Positions 1-8,937 of a stretch of DNA of 64,000 bases are shown piece by piece. How positions within the stretch are numbered: the first letter of the stretch is position 1; every line of letters starts with the position of its first letter. Under the pieces are notes generated by a model. That model was not told where the DNA came from and made no database searches. It saw only the letters and a list, made by a program, of their open reading frames with translations. Position numbers and translations under genes: made by a program. Source of the DNA: Verrucomicrobiota bacterium (GTDB lineage Bacteria > Verrucomicrobiota > Verrucomicrobiia > JADLBR01); NCBI GenBank assembly GCA_029560585.1, contig JAKQKQ010000189.1, forward strand, positions 62,001 through 126,000. The letters are read 5' to 3'.

Positions 1-893
1 CGGATCCGAAGTATCCCGCCCGTCCGCATCGCCTGCATCGCGTTCTTGATCAAATTGAGAAACACCTGCCGGATCTGGTCCGCATCCAACATCAGTCGCG
101 GCAGGCGGTCGGCCAGATCCATCTCCACTATCAGATCCCGCCCCTCGATCTCTGGCCGAAGGAACTCCACCGCGTCGCGCACGATCCGGTTCAATGCCAC
201 CAGCCGCAGGTCCAGCGGCGCCGGCCGGATCGCCCGCAGAAAATTCTTTATGATCCCATCCAGGCGGCGCACCTCCTGCCGCGCCACGCGCACCGCCTCG
301 CGCATTCGCACCCCCTCGCCCTCGCGCAGCTTGCGGATCTCTCGCTCCATCAGTTGGAGGTGTATATCAAAACTGTTCAGCGGATTCCCCAATTCGTGCG
401 CCACGCTCGCCGCCAGCGTCATCACGGCCTGCACGCGCTCGCTCTCGGCGCGCTCATCCATCGCGAGCCGGCTCGCCGTCGCATCGTGCAACACCAGCGC
501 CACCCCGATCCCCTCGTGCCCACCCTCCGCTAATGGAATCGCGTAGACACTAAGAAATCGCCGCTCCGGATACGTGATCTCCAGATCGCGCGATGCCGAT
601 GCGCCCTCCCGCACCAGCCCCTGCCAGTCCAATTCCCGCACGTGCCGCCCAATCCCCTGCCCAACTGCCCCGCCCGGACCAAAACCCAACATGGTCGCCG
701 CCGCAGGATTGTGATAACGGATGATGCCCCCTTCATCGATCACCAGTATCCCCTCGCGGATCGCGCCGAAAATCGCCCCCAACACCCCCTGCTCCCGCGC
801 CAAACGCTCCAGATACCCCTGCACCTCACCAGCGTCTAGCTGGCCCAGCCGATCCAGAACCTTGTCCAGTACCGCAGCTTTCAATAGCGCCAA
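1..893 (-). CDS. PAS-domain sensor histidine kinase, N-terminal part (gene runs off the window start)
   Basis: Membrane-free signalling kinase judging from the visible 297 residues. Reading leftwards, a PAS-like region (GILVIDEGGIIRYHNPAA, about residues 40-130) is followed by a HisKA dimerisation segment whose H-box is SVAHELGNPLNS (phosphoacceptor His near residue 164). The start of the ATPase domain follows, with the N-box DQIRQVFLNLIKNAMQAM near residues 270-287. The G-boxes lie beyond the window edge. There is no ATG near the 5' end. The TTG at 893 is chosen because a purine-rich GGGGCGGA stretch precedes it; an in-frame TTG at 920 is the alternative, and a stop lies just beyond. The partner response regulator is not in view. 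The fold is clear; the signal sensed is unknown. Confidence 0.88.
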   Translation of the reverse strand, partial: MALLKAAVLDKVLDRLGQLDAGEVQGYLERLAREQGVLGAIFGAIREGILVIDEGGIIRYHNPAAATMLGFGPGGAVGQGIGRHVRELDWQGLVREGASASRDLEITYPERRFLSVYAIPLAEGGHEGIGVALVLHDATASRLAMDERAESERVQAVMTLAASVAHELGNPLNSFDIHLQLMEREIRKLREGEGVRMREAVRVARQEVRRLDGIIKNFLRAIRPAPLDLRLVALNRIVRDAVEFLRPEIEGRDLIVEMDLADRLPRLMLDADQIRQVFLNLIKNAMQAMRTGGILRI

Positions 894-944
894 ATTGGCG
901 CATCCGCCCCGCGTCCGCAAGGACGGATAACTTCACTAGCGAAA

Positions 945-1006
945 CGTAGGAGCCCGCTTGCGGGCGATTTCACACATCAATCGCGCGCAAGCGCGCTCCT
1001 CCGATC
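945..1006. repeat. REPIN-like inverted pair of REP palindromes
   Basis: Two copies of a palindromic unit with the pattern GTAGGAGC-(C/G)CGCTTGCG-GGCGATT lie head to head (945-971 and, inverted, 979-1006). A similar pair occurs at 63473-63528 and a single unit at 44851-44877. The unit closely resembles the REP family described in Pseudomonas. It sits just upstream of the histidine kinase, between two leftward genes. No RAYT transposase gene is in the window. Confidence 0.75.
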
Positions 1007-1108
1007 CATCTTCATCCCTAGTCGCGCCCGCACTGTCGGGTATCATGTCTGACCCCACCATCCAATTCCCAACGACTCTTCCTCCCGCAGAGACACAGGG
1101 ACGCAACA

Positions 1109-2344
1109 CTACGGGATCAAACGAACTCGGTAAAACCGCTTGGGTATCCCCGCGGCACTCCCGTCGATCTTCCCTTCCTCGGAACCGGTACCGTCCACGT
1201 TGGGTGGCATCCCGTTCCATGGCCCGGCCGGCGAATCGCTCCACTCCGTCACGTACCGTCGGCCGCTGGAGGTGGTGAACCAGAGCCGGATGTCGCTCCC
1301 CAGCTTCTCAATTCTGGTGATCCTAAGGGCGCTATTGCGATCCGTGGGGATCGTCCTGGCGAGGTACTCCTTGAGGTTGCTCCAGCCATCACGATCGAAA
1401 TCCAGCCCCGCAAAACCCCCTGGGGCATTGGTCATGCCGAAATACAACTCCTCCCACCAATCGGGCATGCTGTCGGTATCGCCGTCTATGTCGACGTAGA
1501 CCTGCCCGGCCACCTCGACCACCTGGAGGGCCGACGCGCCCGTATCCAAAACCGCGGCCCCCCCTATCGTCAGGAGCGACCCGCTATTCAAGCCGCCCAC
1601 CGCCTGAAGGACCATCTTGGCCACCGCGACCTCGCCCGTGGGCGAATCCAGACTCGTCATATTCTCCCCGGAGAACATCACGCGCCCCGGCGTGTTGGTG
1701 TTGAGGATGACCGAGCCGAATGCCCCCCCTGCGGCCAAAACGTCCATGAGCCGCACGACGTTGGTGTCAAAGGCGATCTCCACCTCGTACCGCCCCAGCG
1801 GGTAGTTGCGGCTATCGACCACGATGGGCACCTCGAAGCTCGTCTCGCCAGGCACGTTGGTCGATCCCACGCGCACGACCGCCGGATCGGCGATGGCCAC
1901 CGATCCATCCACCCGCGCCACCGGCAGGTCATTGCCATCCACATCCAGCAGGCTCGCCAACGCAAACCCCACCGGACCCGCACTGCCCGGCGCGCCCACG
2001 GACTCGAAGGTCAACACGGCCACCCGGAATGTCCCCGTCGGCGAGGTCAGGCTGGTGAGGTTCTCGTCGCTCAGGGCTACGGCACCTGGGGTATTCGTGT
2101 TGAACAAGGGCGAACCGAACTCACCCGCACCACCCGCGATGGAAACCAGCCGCACCACCGAGGTGGGATACCCGATGATCGCGTCATACCGGCCCAGCGG
2201 CGCCGTCCCGCAGTCCACCACCAGCGGCATCTCGAATGTCGTGCCCCCGGGGACATTCGTCGTCGGCAGCGAGATCGTCGCTCCCGACGCAGGGGAGAAC
2301 AGCAAGGCCAACGCAGGGACGCTTGGACGGAGCAGTTTAACCAC
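1109..2344 (-). CDS. Secreted protein with two cohesin-like domains
   Basis: About 411 residues when started at the GTG at 2344, which places a signal peptide (VKLLRPSVPALALLFSPASG) at the N-terminus. The frame is open up to 2425, but those extra codons only translate a dispersed repeat (NHREHEGHEE), so they are unlikely to be coding. Two successive beta-sandwich repeats each begin with a motif like TNVPG(G/E)T(T/S)FE(M/V)P and contain GRY..I.(Y/F)..(S/N)VVRL, the pattern of cohesin-type domains. After them comes a Ca-binding linker (DIDGDTDSMPDWWEELYFG) and a C-terminal beta domain of the kind common in verrucomicrobial exported proteins. It is the last gene of a leftward set. The dockerin-like repeats of the neighbouring 2171-aa protein make a cohesin-dockerin partnership possible, but that is inference. 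Confidence 0.78.
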   Translation of the reverse strand: MVKLLRPSVPALALLFSPASGATISLPTTNVPGGTTFEMPLVVDCGTAPLGRYDAIIGYPTSVVRLVSIAGGAGEFGSPLFNTNTPGAVALSDENLTSLTSPTGTFRVAVLTFESVGAPGSAGPVGFALASLLDVDGNDLPVARVDGSVAIADPAVVRVGSTNVPGETSFEVPIVVDSRNYPLGRYEVEIAFDTNVVRLMDVLAAGGAFGSVILNTNTPGRVMFSGENMTSLDSPTGEVAVAKMVLQAVGGLNSGSLLTIGGAAVLDTGASALQVVEVAGQVYVDIDGDTDSMPDWWEELYFGMTNAPGGFAGLDFDRDGWSNLKEYLARTIPTDRNSALRITRIEKLGSDIRLWFTTSSGRRYVTEWSDSPAGPWNGMPPNVDGTGSEEGKIDGSAAGIPKRFYRVRLIP

Positions 2345-2421
2345 GAAGGCCACGAAGCACGCGAAGGTTGATGACCCTCGCTTTTCTTCTTCGTGCCCTT
2401 CGTGTTCTCTGTGGTTCATTT
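2338..2421. repeat. Dispersed imperfect inverted repeat (AACCACGAAGG...CTTCGTG...TGTGGTT)
   Basis: The left arm AACCACGAAGGCCACGAAG and the right arm CTTCGTGTTCTCTGTGGTT are nearly complementary, so the element can fold as a long hairpin. It fills the gap between the stop of the 2171-aa protein gene and the probable GTG start of the next gene. Elements of this type recur in intergenic regions of PVC genomes and generate spurious HEGHEE-like peptides. Confidence 0.7.
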
Positions 2422-5400
2422 TCATCTAATCTCGAAGGTTCCCGTCGATATCACGCTATTACTCGGGAAGGCGATGACGCTGACCGCCCCGGTGCCGGTC
2501 CCGCCGCCGGCGGGCACCACGCCGCGGATCTCCTCCCGGCTCACCGCTGTCACGTTCGACAGGCTCAGGCTCACCGGCGGACCGATCGTCACCCCGCTCA
2601 CCGCCTGCGTCGGGAAGCCGATCCCGTACACCGCCACCGCCGTCGGCGCCGAGTTGCTCCGCCACGAGGGCATCGCCTTCGTCACCACGAACGACCGCAG
2701 CTGCACCAGCACCTGATTAATCCGCAGCGAATCGGCCCCGGTCACCTGCCCGTCCCCGTTCACGTCACCATTCCGGAAGCCCGCCTTGGCGAAAACCGCG
2801 TCATTGGTCTGCCGCAGGCCCGGGGGCACCAGCGCCTGATTGATCAGGAGGGAATCGGCGCCCGTCACCCGCCCATCGCCATTCACGTCGCCCGGCGGAT
2901 ACATCACCACCACGATCAGGTTGGACTTCGTCACCGAGCTGGACCCGGCCGGGCCCTGCACCGTCAACGTCACCGTGTTCGTCCCCGGCAGCGCGTAGGT
3001 GTAGACGATGTTGCTTTCGGCCGTAGCCAGCGATCCGCCGTCCCCGAATGCCCACACCCGGTTCGTCACCATCGCCTCGGTCAGGTCCGTGAACAGCACC
3101 GCCAGCGGCGCGGCCCCACTCGTCGGCCATGCCGTGAAATCTGGCGCGGGCAGATCCGCCCCGATGGCCACCACCCGGTTGGTCCGCGTCCCCCCATTGC
3201 TCTCGAAGATCACGTCCTCGCCAAACGACCCATTCCCCGATGGCGTGAACCGCACCACGACCGCGCCCCCCGCAAAGCCGGCCAGATCGTACGGGCTGCC
3301 CGACACGATCTCGAACACCCCCGCCGGCACCGAGGCCGTCCCGCTCACCGATGACGGGCCCTTATTGCTGAGGGTGAATGTGCCGTCTCGGTGGGCGCCC
3401 AACATCACCCCGCCGATGTCTAACACCGGATCCGGCGTGACCACGAGTTGATCCGACCCATTCACCGTCGTCGTTGCACTCGCCGTGTTGTTGTCCGACA
3501 CCGGATCGCTCCCCGCGTGGCTCGCCACGGCCGAGGCCTCGATCTCACCCGCCGCGTTCGGGCGCACCTTGATCGTGATCGTCGCGGTCGCACCGTTGCC
3601 CAACAACCCCAGGTCGCATTGCACCGAACCGCCCGACGGCGTGCACGTCCCCTGCGAGGCCTCCGCAGAGACAAACGTCACCCCGCTCGGCAAGGTCACA
3701 TCCACCACCGCCCCCGGCGCCTCCGTCGGACCCTTGTTCAACACCCCCAGCGAATACGTCAGCTCCTGACCCTGCACGACCGGATCGGGTTCATCGCCCA
3801 TCGAAAGTTCCAAATCCGCGATGTCGATGGTCATCGCATACGGCACCGCCACCGACCACGTTCCCGAGCCGCTCATGTCCCGTGCCTGCGCCCGCAGGAG
3901 GACCGTGCCCTGATACCCCGACCCCACGTCCCCGCGCGCATTCCACACCGCACCATGCGTCGTCCCGCCCGGCTGCGCCTCGAAAAATGCCGAAGGACTA
4001 TACGCCTGCCCGTCCAGCGTCAGGATGGTCGCCGGTCCCCACGACGCCCCCCCATTCGTCGAGAACTGAACCGCCACCGCGCTCGGATTGCCCTCCGCAT
4101 CCCAGATCCGCACGTCCACCGCCGCACTCCCACCATGCGAGTTCGACGACACCATCACCGAGGTCTGCGGCACGGTCTGCGGGATGACCGGCGGCGTCCA
4201 AAGCTCACGCTGCGGCGCAAAGTACGCAACGTGGCACACTGACGCATTGGTCGGATCCACCCAGAGGCCCGCCAATCCCTCGCCCGCGTTGGCTTCGGCC
4301 CGCGCCGCCAGGTGGTGCCAAGCCTTGCCTTCATAATGGCCACTGAATAGCCATCGTTGTAGGGCGTTCGTCGAATGGAGCGCTTGCCATGAGTAAACGC
4401 GACCGTCCGGCTCGCCCGTGAAGAACACCTCGTTACTCCTACTCAAGAAATTCGCAAAGGCCAGCGCATACGAATGACTTAATTGTCCCCCTTGCATAAC
4501 CACGCGATTGCTTGTGCACACGGAATAGTTGGTTCCCAGGACCACGAACTCCTCCAAAATGAACTCGTCGCCCGAATCGACTGTTTCGTTTGCGTTCCTG
4601 TCATCCAAACACGTGTAACAGAGCGACCAGCCGTTCGTGTTTCGCAGCGTCCCCGCATCCAGCGATAGTCCCCGCCAAAGCATGCGCGCGCTCACCGTTG
4701 GCTCGGGTAGGCTGATCTCGTTAGCAACCGGTCTGATTTCAGAATCCACCGTGCCCTCCGCAAGACCCGAAGCACCGCCGTTCAGGCTTATGTTGTTCCA
4801 TGTCGTCGCGCCCGCGGTCATTACCACCCAGAACTCACCTGCGTCCGGTTGACCCGAAGCCCAGTTTCTATACGTCGATGTTGAACCGCTGGACCAAACC
4901 CAACCACTAACGGGCCCCGAAAACGCATTCGATGAATGCAACCCAAGCCACAACTCACCTGTAAAATTTGCGCGTATCCAACTATTTTCCTCTTCGTCCT
5001 CGACCGTCACAAGATGGCAGCCATACTGTTGCGAAATGTTTTCGGCATTCGTCCAGTTTATCGGCCCCGGCGTGGTAAAGTACCAAGACGCCGATCTGGG
5101 GCGATTTATCGCACCCGGCGGTAGACTGACCCGAGACGCATTCTGAATCACCTGAATCGTCCCCCCGTCGGTCAACCTTAGTCCCATCAAACCCGGGATT
5201 TCAGGCATAGCCGTGCCCAGTCCACGGCTGGCCGAATTCGAATCGCTCAGGGTCGCCATCCAAACATCGTTCGACTGCCTCAGGCCAAACAACGCGTCAT
5301 GCGGCACATTGGTGATCGAAAGTTGCGCCATCAGGTGCGTTTCAGCAGCCAAGCAAATCAGTGTGGCCGCATCGTTCGTATTCGCCGTCGGCAACGGTGT

Positions 5401-8400
5401 CTTCATCCACGCATTGCTCACCCACTGCACCTGCACCACAGCACCAGTGCCACCCACATCGCGCGTCCCAATATAAATCGCCGGCGCCCCGTTCGTTACG
5501 GCCCGACCCACCACGATCGAGGTCACCCCTACCGGCCCAACCTCCACCCGCTGCGTGGACCAACCCCCCGTCGCCTGCGACAATACCAGAAGCGCATTCG
5601 TCACCCCTCCCGGATTCCCGTCCGCCCCGATGATGATCTCTTCCCCACCGATCCCATCCAGCTGACCGACCCCCATGACGAAATTCGAGGGCGTGAACCC
5701 CGGGTCAAACGTCAGCAGATTCGTCCCCAACACCCCGAGGACATTGGGCACGCTGTTGGAATCCCCCGCGTTGCTTCCGCCCTTCAACTCCTGCCAGTTC
5801 GACCACCCGTCCCCGTCGCTATCCGCGTACGCGTTCGCATTCGAGGTTGAGACTCCATCCAGGAACTCGCGGATGTCCGGAATCCCGTCCCGGTCCCCGT
5901 CCCGCCTCAGGTAAATCTGCCGTTTGATGTTCCCGTTGCCGTCGTAGACGTACGCGATGGACAACCCGTTGGACCCGTGGTTGTACTCGGCCCCGACCAA
6001 CCGATCGATCTTGTCGTAGTAATACTTCTCCGCCTTCCTCCCCCACCGGTTCTCGTAGTCGCTTTTCCCGTCGGCATTGGAATCGGCGTTGTTCGCCCGA
6101 TAGTCCTGAAACCGCAGATCCCACTCCTCCAAGTTCGTCAACCCGTCCAGATCCCGATCCTCCGCCGCATCGTTCAGCGTCGGGTTTAGCCCGTTGTCCA
6201 CCTCCCAGTCGTCCCAGATGCCGTCGTTGTCGGAGTCATTCGAAACTGGGCTCGTGCCATGCACGGAGTACTCGACGCCATCGCGCAAGTTGTCGCCATC
6301 GCTGTTCGGCGCATTTCCTTTGGAACCGAGCTTGTACTCCAACCCGTTCCCGAGCCCGTCCCCGTCACCATCTCCCAATGGATCCGCAAGCAATGGATTG
6401 GTTTCATTATCGACCTCCCACCCATCGGGCATCGCGTCGCCATCAGAATCCGGATTCCGGGGGTCAGTCGCCCTCTGGTATTCGCCAAGATCCGGCAAGC
6501 CGTCTTCATCCGCGTCCGGCGGCGGGAACAGGCCCCGCGGCACATCGTATGCTGCGGTCCGGTTGGCCTGAGGCTGCGACCCAATACCTTGATTCCCCAT
6601 CCATTGGCTGATCCGCACTCGCCCGTCGCCCCCATTTCCACCCGGCCCGCCGCCATTCGGCGCGCCCGACCCTCCGAGCCCGCCTGTGGCGAAGACAGAG
6701 ATTCCGCCCCCGGTCTTCACCCCGAGCCATACCGAGCCCCCGGCGCCGCCCCCCCCATACCCTCTCTCCTCTCCGGCGGACCCTCCAGCCATCCCGTTCG
6801 CTTCGATCCTACCGCCGGCTCCAGCGCTTGAGTTCGTGAGCGAGGCGGCGTGGATGAACACGATCCCTCCCCCCGCGCCCCCTTTACCGCCGTTCAAATT
6901 TGCGTCACCTGGGTTGTCCCCATCCTGACCCCCTGACCCTCCGCCGCTGCCCACGAACAGACCCGCGAGGTTCGTTGTCCCATACGCCATCCCGCCGGCA
7001 CCCACCGGGCCACCCGTGATCGTCACGCCAGGGGCGCCCGCAGTTCCGTGGCCGCCCCCACCACCTCCGTTGCCCTGATTATTATAGGTGCGACCACCGC
7101 CGCCGCCCCCACCGAAATTGTTCGTGTTCAACCGAGCCAACCAATTGGTGCCAAACGACTCGCCCTGGTAGCCATCCGCATCTCGCAGTGCGTAATCCGG
7201 CCCTCCCCGGAAACCTCTGGCTGACGCTCCGATCACACCTGCACTTCCAATTGTCACCGACTGGGCACGAAACGCCACGATTCCCCCATTCGTGCCATCC
7301 CAAGGGCGGCACGTCAGGAACCCATCGACGCTCACCGAAGAATACTCCGGAACCTTCAAGACCTGCATCACCCTGCCACCTGCCACCGTGAAGGCGTTGC
7401 TGAGCGGCACGGACAGGCTCAGAAAATTGCTCTCCACCACCGCGACCCGCCCAAACTCATACGTGCCCGCCACGTTCTGTCCTAGGTTTGTCGCGGGATC
7501 CTGCATCACCGCCATCAGCACGAGGTCGCTCACGCCAAAGCCAACCGTCGCGCTCACGCGCAAGACAGTACCGCCCGCCCCATTCGTCCCGACGATATTG
7601 GCCCGAACGCCGTCCGTGTAGTTCGTGCCGCCGTTCGCGACAGCCAATAGCCCGTCGCTCGCGTCACTGTACCACTCCTCCTCGCCAGCTCTTCCGTTCA
7701 CCGGATCTAGGGGATCCAGACCGTGCGCAAGCTCCCAGTCATCGGGCATGCCATCGTGGTCCGTGTCGTCGTCGACTGGGTTCGTCCCCCCCTCGAACTC
7801 CTCGAGGTTTGTCAACCCATCCCCATCCGCATCAGAACCTGGCTGGCAGGCGCCCGGGTTGCCAAAGTATTGAATTTCCCAGACATCGAGGATGCCATCC
7901 CCATCATCATCCCCGGCGAGCGACAACAAGAAGTCGACGCCCCCCACATCGTTAGTCACCAGAAACGGATTCCCCCCATAGGCGCCCGACGGATCCTCGC
8001 CTCCCTTCACCAAATCGCCAAGCCGGTCCATATACGCGGACACGTTCGCGAACCCCGGCGGCACATTCGATATCGCATATCCACCGGGCGCCGCGATCCA
8101 CACCCCCGCGTTGAACGGCACGCTACCACTCGCCGCCACGATCTGTGCGCCGGAGAGAAGGGCACCATTCTGCCCATTCCCGGTCACATCCCGGGCCGTG
8201 CCATCGTCGAAATTCCAGTACCCCACCAGGCCCGCCTGGCCCCCCGACAGCGGGTGGCCCATGTCCGCCTGGATCTCGGACTGGCTGCGCACCCGGTTCC
8301 AGATGCGGACCTCGTCCAACTCACCATAAAACCTCCATGTCAGGTTCGACGAGCTCAAGTCCATCGAGTGCCCCACCTGCCATGGGCCCCCGGACATCAC

Positions 8401-8937
8401 GGTGTCGCCCGTCCGAATCGTCACCGAGTGGTAAAGCGCACCGTTGATAAACGACTTCATCAGCCCCGCATTCCGGTCCACCGTCGCCGCCACGTGATAC
8501 CACTGTCCCAAATGCATCACGTTCGACTTATAACTGTCTTCACTCCCAGAACCATCCTTCGTTATCGTCGCCAGATGGGTCAATGTCTGATCGCCCCCAA
8601 GCCAGTTCATATAACTTGAGCTCAAATAACTTGGACCATCGTAGTATTTCCGTATCAACCCCATCCCACCACCGATCGCCTGCGTGAACTTCATCCGCAG
8701 TTCCACCGTCATCGTTCGCGTCGGCGACAACAGGGCCGTCGACCCCACCTCCATCCCCGCCCCATTGCACGCCAGAACCCCGTTCGTCCCACTCGCCGAA
8801 ACGTACACCTGCCCAGACGAGGAACCGAAATACGACACCGTGCCCGAGATCGTGGCGGCTCCGGACCACGACACGGCCAGGGCAGCGGCCACCGCACACG
8901 CCCCCAGCGCCCGCCTCACTGGATCTGCCGCTGCCAC
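2422..8937 (-). CDS. Giant modular secreted protein: LamG, TSP3-like, Gly-rich, C-type lectin, DUF11, PKD, dockerin-like
   Basis: 2171 residues, GTG start, with a signal peptide (ALGACAVAAALAVSWSGA). Approximate order: LamG/concanavalin-like domain (residues 35-260); Ca-binding TSP3-like repeats such as DADGDGLTNLEEF (340-405); a long Gly-rich stretch (600-780); more TSP3-like repeats (800-1030) enclosing one short YD/RHS-like motif (YYYDKIDRLVGAEYNHG); a C-type-lectin-like domain starting INWTNAENISQQYGCHLVTV (1290-1380); DUF11-like domain (1710-1830); PKD (1930-2000); two dockerin-like repeats GDVNGDG(R/Q)VTGADSL (2010-2075); and an IPT-like tail. It overlaps the stop of the RHS gene by 22 bp, so translation is probably coupled. 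The likely role is surface display or adhesion. It ends without a recognisable sorting signal. Confidence 0.85.
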   Translation of the reverse strand: MAAADPVRRALGACAVAAALAVSWSGAATISGTVSYFGSSSGQVYVSASGTNGVLACNGAGMEVGSTALLSPTRTMTVELRMKFTQAIGGGMGLIRKYYDGPSYLSSSYMNWLGGDQTLTHLATITKDGSGSEDSYKSNVMHLGQWYHVAATVDRNAGLMKSFINGALYHSVTIRTGDTVMSGGPWQVGHSMDLSSSNLTWRFYGELDEVRIWNRVRSQSEIQADMGHPLSGGQAGLVGYWNFDDGTARDVTGNGQNGALLSGAQIVAASGSVPFNAGVWIAAPGGYAISNVPPGFANVSAYMDRLGDLVKGGEDPSGAYGGNPFLVTNDVGGVDFLLSLAGDDDGDGILDVWEIQYFGNPGACQPGSDADGDGLTNLEEFEGGTNPVDDDTDHDGMPDDWELAHGLDPLDPVNGRAGEEEWYSDASDGLLAVANGGTNYTDGVRANIVGTNGAGGTVLRVSATVGFGVSDLVLMAVMQDPATNLGQNVAGTYEFGRVAVVESNFLSLSVPLSNAFTVAGGRVMQVLKVPEYSSVSVDGFLTCRPWDGTNGGIVAFRAQSVTIGSAGVIGASARGFRGGPDYALRDADGYQGESFGTNWLARLNTNNFGGGGGGGRTYNNQGNGGGGGGHGTAGAPGVTITGGPVGAGGMAYGTTNLAGLFVGSGGGSGGQDGDNPGDANLNGGKGGAGGGIVFIHAASLTNSSAGAGGRIEANGMAGGSAGEERGYGGGGAGGSVWLGVKTGGGISVFATGGLGGSGAPNGGGPGGNGGDGRVRISQWMGNQGIGSQPQANRTAAYDVPRGLFPPPDADEDGLPDLGEYQRATDPRNPDSDGDAMPDGWEVDNETNPLLADPLGDGDGDGLGNGLEYKLGSKGNAPNSDGDNLRDGVEYSVHGTSPVSNDSDNDGIWDDWEVDNGLNPTLNDAAEDRDLDGLTNLEEWDLRFQDYRANNADSNADGKSDYENRWGRKAEKYYYDKIDRLVGAEYNHGSNGLSIAYVYDGNGNIKRQIYLRRDGDRDGIPDIREFLDGVSTSNANAYADSDGDGWSNWQELKGGSNAGDSNSVPNVLGVLGTNLLTFDPGFTPSNFVMGVGQLDGIGGEEIIIGADGNPGGVTNALLVLSQATGGWSTQRVEVGPVGVTSIVVGRAVTNGAPAIYIGTRDVGGTGAVVQVQWVSNAWMKTPLPTANTNDAATLICLAAETHLMAQLSITNVPHDALFGLRQSNDVWMATLSDSNSASRGLGTAMPEIPGLMGLRLTDGGTIQVIQNASRVSLPPGAINRPRSASWYFTTPGPINWTNAENISQQYGCHLVTVEDEEENSWIRANFTGELWLGLHSSNAFSGPVSGWVWSSGSTSTYRNWASGQPDAGEFWVVMTAGATTWNNISLNGGASGLAEGTVDSEIRPVANEISLPEPTVSARMLWRGLSLDAGTLRNTNGWSLCYTCLDDRNANETVDSGDEFILEEFVVLGTNYSVCTSNRVVMQGGQLSHSYALAFANFLSRSNEVFFTGEPDGRVYSWQALHSTNALQRWLFSGHYEGKAWHHLAARAEANAGEGLAGLWVDPTNASVCHVAYFAPQRELWTPPVIPQTVPQTSVMVSSNSHGGSAAVDVRIWDAEGNPSAVAVQFSTNGGASWGPATILTLDGQAYSPSAFFEAQPGGTTHGAVWNARGDVGSGYQGTVLLRAQARDMSGSGTWSVAVPYAMTIDIADLELSMGDEPDPVVQGQELTYSLGVLNKGPTEAPGAVVDVTLPSGVTFVSAEASQGTCTPSGGSVQCDLGLLGNGATATITIKVRPNAAGEIEASAVASHAGSDPVSDNNTASATTTVNGSDQLVVTPDPVLDIGGVMLGAHRDGTFTLSNKGPSSVSGTASVPAGVFEIVSGSPYDLAGFAGGAVVVRFTPSGNGSFGEDVIFESNGGTRTNRVVAIGADLPAPDFTAWPTSGAAPLAVLFTDLTEAMVTNRVWAFGDGGSLATAESNIVYTYALPGTNTVTLTVQGPAGSSSVTKSNLIVVVMYPPGDVNGDGRVTGADSLLINQALVPPGLRQTNDAVFAKAGFRNGDVNGDGQVTGADSLRINQVLVQLRSFVVTKAMPSWRSNSAPTAVAVYGIGFPTQAVSGVTIGPPVSLSLSNVTAVSREEIRGVVPAGGGTGTGAVSVIAFPSNSVISTGTFEIR

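Noticed and set aside
2345-2425. N-terminal extension of the cohesin-like protein (MKMNHREHEGHEE)
   Set aside because: It is a translation of a dispersed intergenic repeat; the signal peptide starts at the GTG at 2344.
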